Shown here one piece after another: positions 27,850 to 39,704 of a DNA stretch of 64,000 nt. The DNA comes from Pyropia yezoensis (Eukaryota; Rhodophyta; Bangiophyceae; Bangiales; Bangiaceae): positions 14,685,777 through 14,749,776 of the forward strand of contig CM020619.1 in the NCBI GenBank assembly GCA_009829735.1, in the 5' to 3' direction. Under the pieces are notes generated by a model. It saw only the letters and a list, made by a program, of their open reading frames with translations, was not told the origin of the DNA and did not search any database. The position numbers and the translations under genes were made by a program. Numbering within the stretch: position 1 is the first letter of the stretch; the number at the start of each line of letters is the position of its first letter.

Positions 27850-30800
27850 TCTTTCCCCCCCCCTGTCGAGTCCGGTGCCCTTTCGTTGTTCGTGACCTTC
27901 GGTGTTGCTGTACATAAAACATGTTTCCTTGTACCTGTTCTGGCTTGCATTCATCATCGTCCCATTGCACTGTCCTGGACGAATTGGCGTGGCTCTTGGG
28001 GCGGCGAGCATTCGAACAAGTCGACTGCAGGGGGGAAGAACCAAGGAGGAAGGATGTCTCGTACAGCCAACGAATACGCAGAGCGCGCATCTTGAAGTCA
28101 CATCGGAGCGTCGCGAGTGAAATGTCCTGCTAAGCACACCATGGGTAGGTGCGACAGCAGTCACTCCTCTACCGTGGTCAGCGCTCCCTCCTCTGTCGCC
28201 CCCGGACATGAGAACAACGGAAGGGCACAGCGGAGAGGGCGGAGCTAGTCGGAGTGGGCGAAGAGGCACAATCGAAAGCAGGAGCTGGGATGAACGCGGA
28301 TGGTGTATAGGGCGAATAGGCGCGGCATCGATGATGGTGGGCGTGGGTCGTGGGGACGTCGATTGCACGGGTGAGATGATCGAATCCCACGCATAGAGGG
28401 ACTGCTATCAGAAAACTGACTGTGGGGCACGAAACCAGGTGGCAGCACTAAAAAGAGGGTCATCTTGTATCATTTTCGCGACATTCATCAATCGTTGGGT
28501 GGGATTTGAGTACCATCCCCAAGTATTTAGAAGGATCGTGCGCAATAGTTCGGTACATCGGGTGAGCCTCTCAAGTCCCAAGAGAAGCGCCTCGGTGGCC
28601 AGGATAGATCGCTTCCCGGCTTGTCCTCCGGTGTCCTCTTGCCACGGACGGATCCACGGTGCACGAGACATGTAGGCACACCGCAATTCACGCTCCGTAT
28701 CACAGGCGTACACCCAGGTGGGGTGGTGGCCACCCCTTCGCCCTATCCTCGCTGACGCCGTCCGCACCCGTGGGACCATCCGGTCTCGGGTGCGTTCTTG
28801 GTGCCCCAATGGACCCCGACGCCCCAACGCTCGCCCCCCCCCCCCCAACGCCTACCCCCCGCCACCACGACTGTCTGCATCGCCCCCTCGCGCGGCACCA
28901 AGCCGGCATGCCCCTCACACGCACACTCCCGGCCCCGTCCACCTCCCCGCACCCGGCTGCGCGCCCTGTGACACCGCTAAATATCGCCCTGCAGCTGGTG
29001 GTCGCGGCTGTCGCGCGTCGTTGGCGGCAACTTGCCAGCTCCTCTGGTGGTCTGCACCCGGGTGCCGCCACGCCCCCCGCGTGCCCTTCCGCTGGCTCTG
29101 CGTGTGCGCCCCCCCCCCCCCCCCCCACCCCCCTCTTGCCGTCGTGTCACGATCCGCTGTGCATCGTGTGACGAAACCGCACTGCACACGGCTCACGCGC
29201 CGCTTGCGCTGCGCAAACGCAAGCCAGCTGGCCGGCCGGCCGCATCCCTCTGACGCAGGGTCGCTGACCGACGGTGGTGGAGTTTGTTTCTGTATCGTGC
29301 GCACCCCCCCCCCCCCCTGCGGTTGGCAGCTTTTTTGGGGATACGGGAGCCCAGCGCAGACGCGTGGGGGACCCTCCATGGCAATGGTGAATGTGGTCGC
29401 TGCGCGGCTCGTTTAACTGGCCACAGCCGACCACCGCGCCCGCTGCGGTCCCCGCTGCTGTCAGCCGCCTTGGCGATGGTGCGGGGACGGGGGGGTGGGG
29501 GGGGCGGGTGGACAACGTCCTCGACTCGCCGACGCTTCGATTTGAAACTGGTGCCGCGGCCCGCGGTGGACCACTGCGACGCGGATCCAGTGGGGGGTGC
29601 GTGCCTTTCCAGTCACTCACGGGCCGTGACGGTCGGCGGGCGTTCAAAAGAGACAGGTGCCGTCCGACCCCTCAACCCGCACGGGAAAGGGTCGGACGGG
29701 TGTCGTCGCTGGACTCTGGGCCGCGCCGCTGTGCCCCACCCCGGGGGGCCCCCGCCTTCCATTGGCCGTCGTGGCGGGGCCGCGAGTGGCAGCCACGTCG
29801 TTTCGGTGGCCGCAAGCGGCGCGCATCCCGAAAGCCCGCGCGATGAGAGTGGCTTGCGGGGCACGGCCGGCTGTCCTTCATCATCTCGCCGTCCCTTTGG
29901 TGCGCGCTACGCTGGCGCTCAAGTCGTAGCCTCCGCCCAGGCCGAGCCGCCGACGCCGAAGCACCGACGCCTCTCTTGGGGGTGGCGCGGGGCGATCGGC
30001 GTTTGAAGTAGCCGTCCAACCCCTCCTCCCCCCCTCCACCTTCCTCCCACCGATTGTAGGACCCCCACGCACGACGTGAAGCTGGGTTGAGTGGCTGCAG
30101 ACCAGTTGAGGGGCGGGTTGGGCGACGCCGGGTTGTGTCCCGACCACCACGACCGCTACCACCACGATCGCTGCCACGACTACCACCGCCACAACCACAC
30201 CACCCCCACGCACGAAATCTCTCGTGCGTGCGTGCTCATCCGCAGCGACCGCCGCTGTGGGGTACGACTCGCCGCCCTAGGGTGGTGTTTCCCGCGACGC
30301 ACCTGGTATTACTTGTGAAGGGTACGGGACGGGACCGCGCCGGACGCCGCGTTGTCATCTGCGGGCGCTCATCCGTCGCCCCCCCCCCTCTGCCCTCCCC
30401 CTCATCGTGCCTGACGGAGGGCGGTCGTGGGAGGCGCGGCGGCCGGTGCCTGCCGCCCATACCCGGCTACCTCGGCTGCCGCTGCCGGACCGGTGGGTCA
30501 GGCGGGTGGCCAACGCGTCTGCGCCGGCCAGCCGCCACGGTCGAATCTCTGGGGGGGCCGCAGTCGGCGCTCTTCCCCCCCCACCGTCCACCTGCCACGG
30601 CGAGCCGCCGGCGGGGACCTTTCTGTCCCCAACTTTCAAAGTCGACCGTGAACGCCGGGTGCTCCCCCCGCCTGCTCTTCGGCGCGCGGCCGCGTGGAGC
30701 AGAGGTTTCGCTCGCCCGACCCCCCCCCCCACGCCCTCTATCCGCCCCTCACCCCTCCACGCCCTCTTTCTACCTATGCGCTCGCGCCAGACACCGTGGG

Positions 30801-31066
30801 ACGTGACAGGCGGCAGCCCCACCCACTTCGTACGGGTTCGGGGACGGTGTCCGAGAGCGTCACACACCCTCTTTCCACTACGAGGGCGGTGCGGGGGCCG
30901 CCGACGGGGCGAGGGAGCGGCAACGGCCGGCGCAAGCCGACCGCCAGTGGGCGAGGGGTCCGGGGTGTAGATGTGGGGGGGCCTTACTCCGCCCCCCCCG
31001 TCCGCGCACGTGCTAGACGGGGGGCGGGGGCGCCGGCATTGAGTGCGGTCGTCGCATCTGTGCGTC
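27850..31066. other. Intergenic, 3.2 kb, no supported gene
   Basis: A short minus-strand frame (28848-28408, 146 codons) has ordinary amino-acid composition but no recognisable domain. From about 28800 the sequence is C/G-rich with homopolymer runs, and frames are open on both strands by composition. The promoter of the plus-strand gene at 31067 should be near the right end. Confidence 0.4.
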
Positions 31067-34000
31067 ATGTCCAAACCACTTTCCCGCGGCCGCCGCCGCC
31101 GCCGCCAGTCGGCTGTCGGTCTGGGCGCGGCGCGTTCGAACGCGACAGGGGGGAGGGGTGTGGGCAGCGGAGGTGGTGGCGCCGGCGCGATTGGCAGTGG
31201 TGGGGCTGGTGGGCCGTCAAGCGCCCACGAGGGGGCAGGTGGGGTGGGGGGGCGTGACTGGGACGGCGGCACCTCGCCGCCACGCCCGGGATCCCCAGAC
31301 TGGGACAGCAGCGGAGGAGGGCGTCGGTGGAGCAGCGCCACCCGGTGGGGTGGTTCCCCAGACTGGGGGGCCCCGCGCCCACCACCCCTTCGGCTGGACA
31401 GCTGCAGGGAGCGCAACGGGTGGGGCTCGGCTGGCACCCTCTCCGTCACTGCTGCCCGACACAGCAGCGGTAGTGGGGTGCTCGCGGCCGTTGCAGCGGC
31501 TGCGGCGGAAGCGGCCCGCGGCGGTGACGCCGGTGGCGGCAGCGGCGGCTGGTGGGACGAAACCGAAGAGCCGTCGCGGCCGCGCCAACGGCGTGGCGGC
31601 AGCGGCTCTCCTGACCAAGCCGGCCGCCGTAGCTTTTCCATGTCATCGGGGAGGCGGCGGCAAGGCCCCGAGCGCGGGGCTGTGTTCCTGTCGTCTGTGT
31701 CGGCCGCATCCACCGCCGCGCGCACGTGGCGGACTTTTTCCGAGATGGGGGATGAGGGGGTTGACCGTGACGAGGTTGGAGATGAGGGGGTTGACCGGGA
31801 GGTGGAGGAGGAGGTGGGAGGTGGAATGGCTGGGACTACCAGCGGCGGTAGCGCCCTTGATATGGGGGCGAGGGGTAGTGTCAGCGGCATCGGCGAAGGC
31901 AGAGACGAAGGTGGCAGCTGCAATGGAGGAACTGTCCGTGATGCTGGCGAAGGTGTTCAAGGCACAGACGTTGCACGCGCCCGTCGCAGCAGCCATGACG
32001 ACAGCCGAAGCGGGGCCAGCTGGCACACCACCCCCTCGACGGTAGAGGAGCCCGCCGGCCGTATCCGTCTCGTGCGAACTCGTGCGGGGGTGATGGAGCT
32101 ACGCCTCCCGGTTGGCGGACTGGATGGCCTCCTCGATGCCGCCCCCGATCTGCGGGGTCGTGTGCTCGCGGGGGAGGCCACAGAGGTGGACGAACCGAAC
32201 GAGCATGAAGAGGAGGAGGAGCGGCGGGACGAGGAAGAAGATGAGCTGGAGCTTGAGCTGGCACGTTCGTCTCGGCAAGCGTACCCCGCCTCCCGTGCTT
32301 ATCGTGACGAGTATGACGACGGCCGAATTGTCGGCGATCGTGACGGCCGCTACCGCCGCAGCGGCTATTCGCCAGCCCGTGTCGGTCGTGCTGTCACAGA
32401 CAGGCTCGCACGCCGAGAAGCAGGGGCACTCCACATCCTGCGACGGCACGCTCGCCCTCCTCCGCGAAACGGCGATGCCAACTCATCCTCTGCTGCGTCT
32501 TTCTACCCTTCGGATGAAGATGCGGGTGGAGGAGAAGGCGGCAATGGCGGCGGTGATGGTGGAGGTGGAAGAGCACGGCGAGGAGGCGCCCCAACTGGGA
32601 GCAGTGTTCATGTACCTGCCGGGTCGTGGCACACCCAGCCGCGGCCGCGGCGCTCCATCTCCCCGGGCTCCGTGTCGCGTTCGCGATCGCGGCCTCGCCT
32701 GGCCGCGGCGCGGAGCGGCCCTCACTCGCCTTCTAACGGCCATACAGGTGGCGGCGGGGGCGGCGGTGGTCGTGATGCGGACGGGGATCGACGGGAAGGA
32801 AGGACGTGTGGCGGCAGCGGTGCCGGGAGCGGTGCCGGTGGCAGCAGTGTTGGGGGCGGTGTTGGAGGTACCAGTGGCACCACCGCCCGCTCCCGGCGGT
32901 GCCGCCGTTTGCGTATTGACATTTGGGACGAGGACGGCGCGGGCGGTGGCGCGAGGCGGGAGCCCAACAGCGCTCCCTCCCTTTCCTCGCCAGACGGCAG
33001 CAGCAGCGGCTTTGGTGCGCTCCCCTATATTGTCTCGATGGGTGACACACGGATGGTGCCCGCACGGCGCCCCCCCCGCGGTCCGAGCGGCACTGGAGGA
33101 GGGGGGGAGAACCAGCTGTCCGCGGTGGGGCGCTACCCACACGCTCCGCGGCGGCGGGTTGGGGGTCGCGACCCCCCACCGCCTCGCAAGGCCATCACCC
33201 GATCGCGGGGGCGCTCTCGCTCTCGCTCGGACGAGTCGTACGAGGGTGAGGGCGATACGCCGCATCAGCGGGAGGGTGGGCGTCACTATGCATACGACGA
33301 GTACGGGGTCAACTACGGGGACAGACGACGAAGAGGTGGCGGCAATGGTGGCGGTGAGCCGCTTTCTCGGCGGGGGTATGACCGTGAACCGTTTTGGAAC
33401 GACCGCGAAGAGGCGGATGAGCGGGTTGCGTCCCGGCGACCTGTCGTGGCCGCCGTAAGTGCGGCTGTCCGGCGACGGGGGCGCAGTGCCGGCGGATCCT
33501 CCCGAGGCAACGGCAGCACTCATGGAGGTGACGACGCACCGCAGCCCCGCAGCGGCCGTCGCTCCCATGAAAAGGCGCGGTACGTCCCAGCTGGCGCAGA
33601 CGATGCGTTTGGGGGGCCCTTGTCTGCTGTGGAGGAAGAGGGCTCCCCCAGTGGAAACGCACCCACCCAGGTGACCGTCGACCCTCGGACAACCCACGAG
33701 CTGGCGTCTGCGGCGGCGACAGCAGCAACGCCTTCGGCCACCCCGGTGTTGCAGGGGGAGGAACCTGTGTCGCCATCCGTGCCCATCATGGCGCCGGTGC
33801 CGGCGGTGGTGGTGCCCGCGGCACCCCCCTCCGAGGCCGCGTCGGACCTGTCGGCGCTGTCCCGGGCGGCGGGAGTCAATCGCGTCCTCGAGTGGCAGGC
33901 CGCCCTGGCCGCCGCCGACGTGGGGGTGGCGGAGGCGTCGGCCGCCGCCGCCGCCGCCGAAGCTGCAGCCGCCACGGCCTCGGCCGCCGCCGCCGCTGCC

Positions 34001-35335
34001 GCCGCGTCGGTTCCGCCGCCAGTGGAAGTGGTCGGGGGATGGATCGGGCGGCGACCGATGGGCACCATCACTGGCGAGCCGGCTGCCGACGGGATGGCCG
34101 CGCCGCCGAGGCCGTCAATCGACGGCGGTTCCTGGTCGGTGGCCCAGGCACCCATGCCGTTGCAGGCGGTGGAGGCAACCTCGTCGGTATCCCATAGCGC
34201 CTCTCGCGGGGGTGACGTCGGCGGCGGTGCCGGCACGGGCGGTGACAGTGGCGGTGGCGGCGGTGGTGGCGGAGGCGGTGACCTCGTCAGCGCCAGCGCC
34301 AGGCTTGTGCCCGGCAACCGCCTGAGATCGATGCGGACCAAGCGGTCTATCTCGTCGCCCGAGCTGCTACAGGCCGCCATTGCGCTGCTGCCCCCAGCGT
34401 CGGCCAACTGCGTTGGGGTTCATGGGCCGGGTGGCGGCGGTGCGGGTGGCGGCGGGGATGAGGTGGTTGACCTTGGCTGGGGCGGTGGGCCCCCCACCCG
34501 GCGGTCCTCGCATCACACCCACACCCGCCACGAGGAGGAGGCGGCCGAGGCGGCCGAGACGCCTGAGCCGCCCGGTGCGCCTCCGTCTTGGGTGTCGGGC
34601 GGCATGGGCGGGTGGGACTCGCGGTCCATCAACCCGACGCCCGCGGCCGGGGGCCGTCCCCCGCCGACGGTGCGAGGCACCGGTGGCACCGGCGCGACCG
34701 TCCGACTTGGCGACATGCGCCGCGGCATCCGCCGGCGGTGGCGGGCATTCCGCAGCCTCTTTGCGTCGGGCGACGGCGTCGACGGCGCCGACGGCGCCGG
34801 CGGCAGCGGCCGCGGCGGCGGCGACGGGGACGGGGGGACAGGCGGGGGGTCGTCGCTTGGGGGGAAGCACGCAAGCGGCAACCTCGGCGCCGCCGCCGCG
34901 AGCGTCGCCGCCGCGCCCATTGCGCTGCTCCCGTCTGACGTGGCGGTAGGTAGCCTGGCCGGCCTCTCTGGCGAGTACCTTCACTTTCGCCTGGTCATGC
35001 CGCCCGCGCTGGCCATGGCCGAGCTGGTCGCCGCGGCGACCGAGCAGGGCTTCCGGGTGTCCCGCGTGGCGGCCGAGACGGGCCGCCTGCGGGCGGTGCG
35101 GCCGCGGGGGACCACGGCGGGGGGCGGGTCCATGCACATGGGCGTGCGGGTGGTGAGTGTGGCGGAGACGGCGGTGGTCGTGGTGATCAAGCGCAGCCGC
35201 GCCGACGGCCGCCTCACCCCGTGGGCAGAATACGTGGCCGTGTACGAGGCGGCGATGCGGCGGCTGAGCCGCGTCCGCCCGGGCTGCGTGATTGCCGGAG
35301 GGGGGCGGGGGGCAGGCGCGTACACCCCAGTGTGA
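31067..35335 (+). CDS. Giant low-complexity protein with KA1-like C-terminus
   Basis: The protein has 1422 residues from the ATG at 31067. The N-terminus is Arg/Gly/Ser-rich. An acidic-basic helical block sits at about 374-400, RS-dipeptide patches at about 530-560 and 710-730, and Ala-rich helices at about 950-985. Most of it is predicted disordered. The last ~110 residues (about 1299-1405) are ordered and hydrophobic: two beta-strand-like segments around a helix and a final amphipathic helix, reminiscent of the KA1 domain that ends many SNF1/MARK-type kinases and binds anionic phospholipids. No kinase domain is present. The frame is supported by length and by this coherent C-terminus. The function is unknown. 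Confidence 0.62.
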   Translation: MSKPLSRGRRRRRQSAVGLGAARSNATGGRGVGSGGGGAGAIGSGGAGGPSSAHEGAGGVGGRDWDGGTSPPRPGSPDWDSSGGGRRWSSATRWGGSPDWGAPRPPPLRLDSCRERNGWGSAGTLSVTAARHSSGSGVLAAVAAAAAEAARGGDAGGGSGGWWDETEEPSRPRQRRGGSGSPDQAGRRSFSMSSGRRRQGPERGAVFLSSVSAASTAARTWRTFSEMGDEGVDRDEVGDEGVDREVEEEVGGGMAGTTSGGSALDMGARGSVSGIGEGRDEGGSCNGGTVRDAGEGVQGTDVARARRSSHDDSRSGASWHTTPSTVEEPAGRIRLVRTRAGVMELRLPVGGLDGLLDAAPDLRGRVLAGEATEVDEPNEHEEEEERRDEEEDELELELARSSRQAYPASRAYRDEYDDGRIVGDRDGRYRRSGYSPARVGRAVTDRLARREAGALHILRRHARPPPRNGDANSSSAASFYPSDEDAGGGEGGNGGGDGGGGRARRGGAPTGSSVHVPAGSWHTQPRPRRSISPGSVSRSRSRPRLAAARSGPHSPSNGHTGGGGGGGGRDADGDRREGRTCGGSGAGSGAGGSSVGGGVGGTSGTTARSRRCRRLRIDIWDEDGAGGGARREPNSAPSLSSPDGSSSGFGALPYIVSMGDTRMVPARRPPRGPSGTGGGGENQLSAVGRYPHAPRRRVGGRDPPPPRKAITRSRGRSRSRSDESYEGEGDTPHQREGGRHYAYDEYGVNYGDRRRRGGGNGGGEPLSRRGYDREPFWNDREEADERVASRRPVVAAVSAAVRRRGRSAGGSSRGNGSTHGGDDAPQPRSGRRSHEKARYVPAGADDAFGGPLSAVEEEGSPSGNAPTQVTVDPRTTHELASAAATAATPSATPVLQGEEPVSPSVPIMAPVPAVVVPAAPPSEAASDLSALSRAAGVNRVLEWQAALAAADVGVAEASAAAAAAEAAAATASAAAAAAAASVPPPVEVVGGWIGRRPMGTITGEPAADGMAAPPRPSIDGGSWSVAQAPMPLQAVEATSSVSHSASRGGDVGGGAGTGGDSGGGGGGGGGGDLVSASARLVPGNRLRSMRTKRSISSPELLQAAIALLPPASANCVGVHGPGGGGAGGGGDEVVDLGWGGGPPTRRSSHHTHTRHEEEAAEAAETPEPPGAPPSWVSGGMGGWDSRSINPTPAAGGRPPPTVRGTGGTGATVRLGDMRRGIRRRWRAFRSLFASGDGVDGADGAGGSGRGGGDGDGGTGGGSSLGGKHASGNLGAAAASVAAAPIALLPSDVAVGSLAGLSGEYLHFRLVMPPALAMAELVAAATEQGFRVSRVAAETGRLRAVRPRGTTAGGGSMHMGVRVVSVAETAVVVVIKRSRADGRLTPWAEYVAVYEAAMRRLSRVRPGCVIAGGGRGAGAYTPV

Positions 35336-35832
35336 AAAGGGGTGGAGAGGTGGGGGGGGATGCGTGTACAGAGTGGGCGGGGTGGTTTTGTGGGACACGG
35401 TCCACGAGGAGGGGGGGCAGGGGTGGGGCGGGAAAAGGACAGTGGGGGGGGGATACGGCAGATTGGGTCGGATCCCAAATGGAGGCGTCGGGGCCAGGCT
35501 CCGTCAGACAGACCGATGCGTGGCCGAGGCTAGCTAGCGAGCTTTTGTTTTCGAGGAAGTCCAAGGGTCCGGCGACAAACCAGGTGCGGGCGGGCTCCAC
35601 ACGCACGTGATGAGCAAACAAATAGTTTAAAACGGAGCTTGCGTGGAAAGCAGCGACGAACAAAAAAAGGGACACTCCACGGACACACGAGCAAACAAAA
35701 CAAAACAGACGAGAGACACAAAAATACAACATAAAGAAACAGCAGGACGCAAAGCGTCCGGGGGAAACACGGAGGAAGGGGGTGGACAGCACAAGGGTCA
35801 TCACCGGTGGTGTCTGCCAGCCGGCCGCCCCC
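35336..35832. other. Convergent intergenic region
   Basis: Lies between the 3' ends of the plus-strand gene at 31067-35335 and minus-strand RPB8. A/G-rich patches at about 35640-35760; no gene. Confidence 0.5.
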
Positions 35833-37611
35833 TCACTCGGCAGCGACCTTGCGGATAAAGAGGTACACCCGCTTGTCCACCGCAAAGGAGCGGGCGGGCA
35901 GCACCTTGGGCTCCCCCGACAGCTGCATCAGCAGCCCGCCAAAGGAGGTGTAGACAAACCTGTACAAAACAAGGGGGGGGGGGGGGGCGCACGAGGGGGG
36001 AGGAAGCGGAGCAACAACCGCACGCGGCCACAGCCGTCGGGTCAGTCGGGTCAGCCAGTGGCGGCGCGTGAAGCGCGAGCCGCGCCGCGCACCCCCGTGC
36101 CGTGGGGCGTCCGCGCCACCCACCCGCAGCGACGCTGACCCCGCCGAAGCCGGGCCATACGTCGTGGCCACATGCCGCAAAGGGGTTCACCTCGCGCGCG
36201 TCCCCACCCCCCCTCCCAGTCCCACTCAACCCTGGCCGCAGCTGCAGCCCCCGCCCCAGCCCCAGCTGCAGCCCCAGCCCCAGCCCCAGCTGCAGCCCCA
36301 GCCCCAGCGTCAGCCCCAGCTCCAGCTCCACTCCAGCCTGCAATGGCACATGCCTGCCCCCACCGCCGCCTCCACCCTCACCACCACTCGCCTCCCCATG
36401 CACACCCCCACCGAAAACGTACACCACGCCCTTGTCCTCTGAATACTTGAACACCTTGCCGCCCATCACGTACTCAAACGCGTCCACCCGCGAGCCCAGC
36501 GGCTTGGAGCTGTCATAGCCGTACCCTCCCCCCCCACCTCCACCCCCCCACCGCCTCCGGCACCGCCGCCGGCACCACCGCCAGCACCGCCACCTGCGCC
36601 GCCATTCGCCCCCCCGCCCCCCCCAGCGTCGTCCTCGTCGCCCTCCTCAGCCAGGCTGGACGCGATCATCAGCTCAAAGTTGTCGCCAGGCACCATTGGG
36701 TAGATCTCTGTGTTGACGTCCAGCACCACCTCGGTGGTGTAAGATATCGAGTGGGCCTCGATGCGCGACACTGCGGGGGGGGAGAAAAGGGGGAATTCAG
36801 AACGGAGGGAGGGAAGGGGGGGGGGAGGAAGGATGGTGGGGAACGCGCGGTGGGCGTGACAAGAGCAGGTAGGGGGGGAAAGCAAGGGCAGACGCGGCGG
36901 CGGGGGGGGGGGGGGGGGCAAGCAGTGGCACGATGGGGCAGAGAGCGGGAAGGAGAACACCCAGAAAATAGAATATTCGGACAGGAAGGAGGAGGGGAGC
37001 ACGCAATCACCCGCAGAGACAAGTCGCATGAGGGTAGCACCACAGGCGTGGGGGTGTGAGCACGCGGTGCCAGCGGCGGGAGGGGGGCCGGGGTCGTCGT
37101 GCCGCGCCACACAGTGCCGGTGCCCAGAGCCAGAGTGCACACCACCGCCCGGGCGAGACCCCCCCAGCCCGATAGTGGTCGCCGCGGTGGGCGCGAGCGA
37201 CAGCTGCGGCGGCGCGCAAGGGAAGCGACGCCCCCACCAGGTGCCGGGAAGGAGTGGGGACGGCACCCAGAGCGGACGGCGGCGGCGGCGGCGCAGGCGG
37301 CCCGGGCGGGCGCCCCACAACCACGGGGGCAACGGCAACCAAGAAGAACGTGGGGCGCACGTGCAGAGAGCGGCACTGGCCAGGCAGACATACCCCCGTC
37401 CCCCCCACCCCCAACTCCACGGAAACTCACTCACACCCCAACACCCCCTCCCCCCCCCGGCGCCCACTCGCCAGTGTGGGTGCACCGCACCGCACCGCAA
37501 CGCACCCTTGTCAAACTTCTTGTCCTTGACCCGCCGCGACGAGTCCTTCCCGTCGGGCACCATGTCCACCTCAGTCAGCACAAAAGTGTCGGTGAACATG
37601 ACGCCCGCCAT
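35833..37611 (-). CDS. RPB8: DNA-directed RNA polymerases I/II/III subunit RPB8 (three exons)
   Basis: RPB8 is a shared core subunit with an OB-like fold. On the minus strand the exons are 37611-37506, 36770-36423 and 35959-35833. The splice sites GTGCGT...CGCAG and GTACGT...TACAG join the frame. Exon 1 gives MAGVMFTDTF (compare MAGILFEDIF in human). Exon 2 gives EVVLDVNTEIYPM, FELMIASSL and, after a Gly-rich stretch, DAFEYVMGGKVF. Exon 3 gives VYTSFGGLLMQLSG and ends RVYLFIRKVAAE. All of these match conserved RPB8 blocks. The Gly-rich insertion replaces the short acidic loop of other RPB8 proteins. The frame needs a one-base correction there, next to an eight-base C run at about 36528-36535, likely a sequence error or a small real indel. 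Confidence 0.93.
36239..36330. repeat. CCCCAG/CAGCTG repeat in RPB8 intron 2
   Basis: Irregular tandem hexamers of CCCCAG punctuated by CAGCTGCAG, inside the 463-nt intron. Confidence 0.7.
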
Positions 37612-39704
37612 GGCGACGGAGAGATGGGCGGGGCGAGGGGGGGGAGGGGGGGGGAGGGGAGGGGGGGGAAGAGGGCGGCAGCGGGAGTGGGGAATGGGGG
37701 AGGAAGCGGGGGCGTACGCCACGGAGTGGTCGGGGCACCAACCAGACACAGCGGCCGTGGGATGTGGGGACGGAGACACGAGAAGAAAGAAGAGGGAGAG
37801 GGGTAGGAAGCGTAGGGGGGAGGAAAAATAGGGGCCTGCCCACGCAGTGGGACGCCGCGCTGCCCTGCCGACTCCACTGAAGCGGACGCGATACCAGGCA
37901 GCCGCCTCCGCCTTATACGCGGGGCGACGGTGGGGGTGCGCGGTGGTCGACCGCGCGCGGCCGCGATCGTCGTACATATTGATCCCTTCCGTGAAGAGGG
38001 TCAATGCGACGATCTGATTGGGAGTTGGAATTCAAGGCACACATTCGCATGTTAGCATGACATCACATTTTGATGACCCATTTTCATCTCCGTACAAGCA
38101 CGAATTGATGTAGTATGTACAATGTGAACACATCTGAGACAAGTGCACAGTCACAACCAAATTGAACTAATCTATTCAGGGCATCCGACTGTGCACGTGC
38201 ACGGAAGCGAGCAGGCGCAGCACCCCCATGCACAATAAAGTCCGCGGCGCACTTTCTTGTGCATGGGCTTGCTGCTGCCATCGCCCCTCTCCTCCTCTCC
38301 CAGCTGGCCTGCAGGCGCCTGCCTGTGGTGACTCAAAAGCAGTATGTAGGTACCTACCGTGATGCCCGCCAGCCCGGTTCAATCCGCACCCTTTCCCCAT
38401 GCCCTATTCCTCTTCATCCACACTCTCGCCCTATTCTTATCCCCCGCCGCGCCCGTGAACCGCACCGCGGCTGCCAAAATGGAACTGGTCGTCACTCGTC
38501 CCTCTCCCAGAGTCCGATCCTGTCCCCTTCCTGAAGGCAGAGAAGCTCTGTCCCTGCCCCGGTCATCGCAAACTCGTACGGCATGGTCCAGTACGATCTG
38601 GACTGTATTTCTGACCACTCGTGCAGCTACTGTAAGGATTGTGCGGACCTTGTCCATACATACCGCACTATGGTGGCCAGCCAATGGCAAAGCTCGGTGT
38701 TGGTGCCCAGCCCGCGAGGGTGGACTGGGCTCAGCACCCACCCATACTCCGCCCCCCACCCCTCTCAACGGACGACAGGGAGGGGGTGGCCCGCAGCCGC
38801 GCGGGCCGAGGCCGCCGGCGCGGCCGCCGAGGCCGCGTCCGGCCGGGCAGGCGGCACGCGCAACGCGGGCGGGCAGGAAAAAAGAAAAAAAAGAAAAGAG
38901 AGAACCCGCCGCGCGTGAGAAGGGCGCGCGCGCCCCCCGTCCGCCGCGGTCGTCGCGCCCACGCGGCGTGTGCCAGCAGCCTATGCACCAGCCGCGCGCC
39001 CCGCCTCGTCCGCCCCGCTCCCCTGCACCCCCCTCCCCCCCCCCTCCCACTCGCTCGCTCCGCGCCGGTACCGGTGGACCGTCGCGCGCGCGCGTGGGCG
39101 GCGCGCGCGGGGCGCGCGGGGGACACCCGCTGGCTGGGGTGGCGCTGGTGGGCCCTGGCAACCCCCCCCCCCCCCCCCCTCCCCCCCATCCCTTCCCTCT
39201 TCTTCCCCCCGCGTTCAACCCCCCGCACGCAACAACTCCCCCCAGCCGCGCGCGCCCGCGCACGCACCGCCGGCGCGTGCGGCGGCTAGGGGGCGCCGGC
39301 CGCGACGGTTCCCGTTTTCCCCGTCGCGTCGGCCACCGCGCCTGCCGTCGGCGCCCGGCCGCTGCCCTTCCTCTCTCCTGCTCCTCTCGTTCCCCCAACC
39401 CCCCGCCCCCCCCCGCCAACCTCACCCCTCCCTCCTCCCCCGGCCTCACCCTTCCCCCCTCTGCTGGCGCCGCTCATCCCCGCGGCGTCTGCCGGTTGGT
39501 TGCTGCCCCCCCCCCTGGCGCCGCCCCCCTCCCTCCCTCGCCCCCTTTCCCACCAAGCGCAGGGCGCCCTGCCCCGTCGCGCCGGCCGCGGCGGCGGCAG
39601 CAGCTGCGTGCGGCAGCAGCGGCGCGCCCCCCCTTCTCCCCCCTCTCCCCCCCCCCCGCCCAAGCACCGCAGATACCCCCTCCCCCCGCGCGTGTGCGTG
39701 ACGG
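37612..39704. other. Divergent intergenic region between RPB8 and the MYB-related gene
   Basis: Holds the promoters of both genes. 37960-38250 is AT-richer than its surroundings; a 12-bp palindrome GTAGGTACCTAC lies at 38346-38357. ORFs from 38359 onward run in other frames into the MYB gene and are compositional. Confidence 0.5.

Noticed and set aside
28408-28848. Minus-strand 146-codon frame of ordinary composition
   Set aside because: No domain, no splice or promoter support; could be a transposon scrap, but not demonstrable.
30355-31923. 522-codon minus-strand ORF overlapping the start of the gene at 31067
   Set aside because: Pro/Arg-rich antisense shadow of GC-rich coding sequence; no domain, and the plus frame has a coherent C-terminus.
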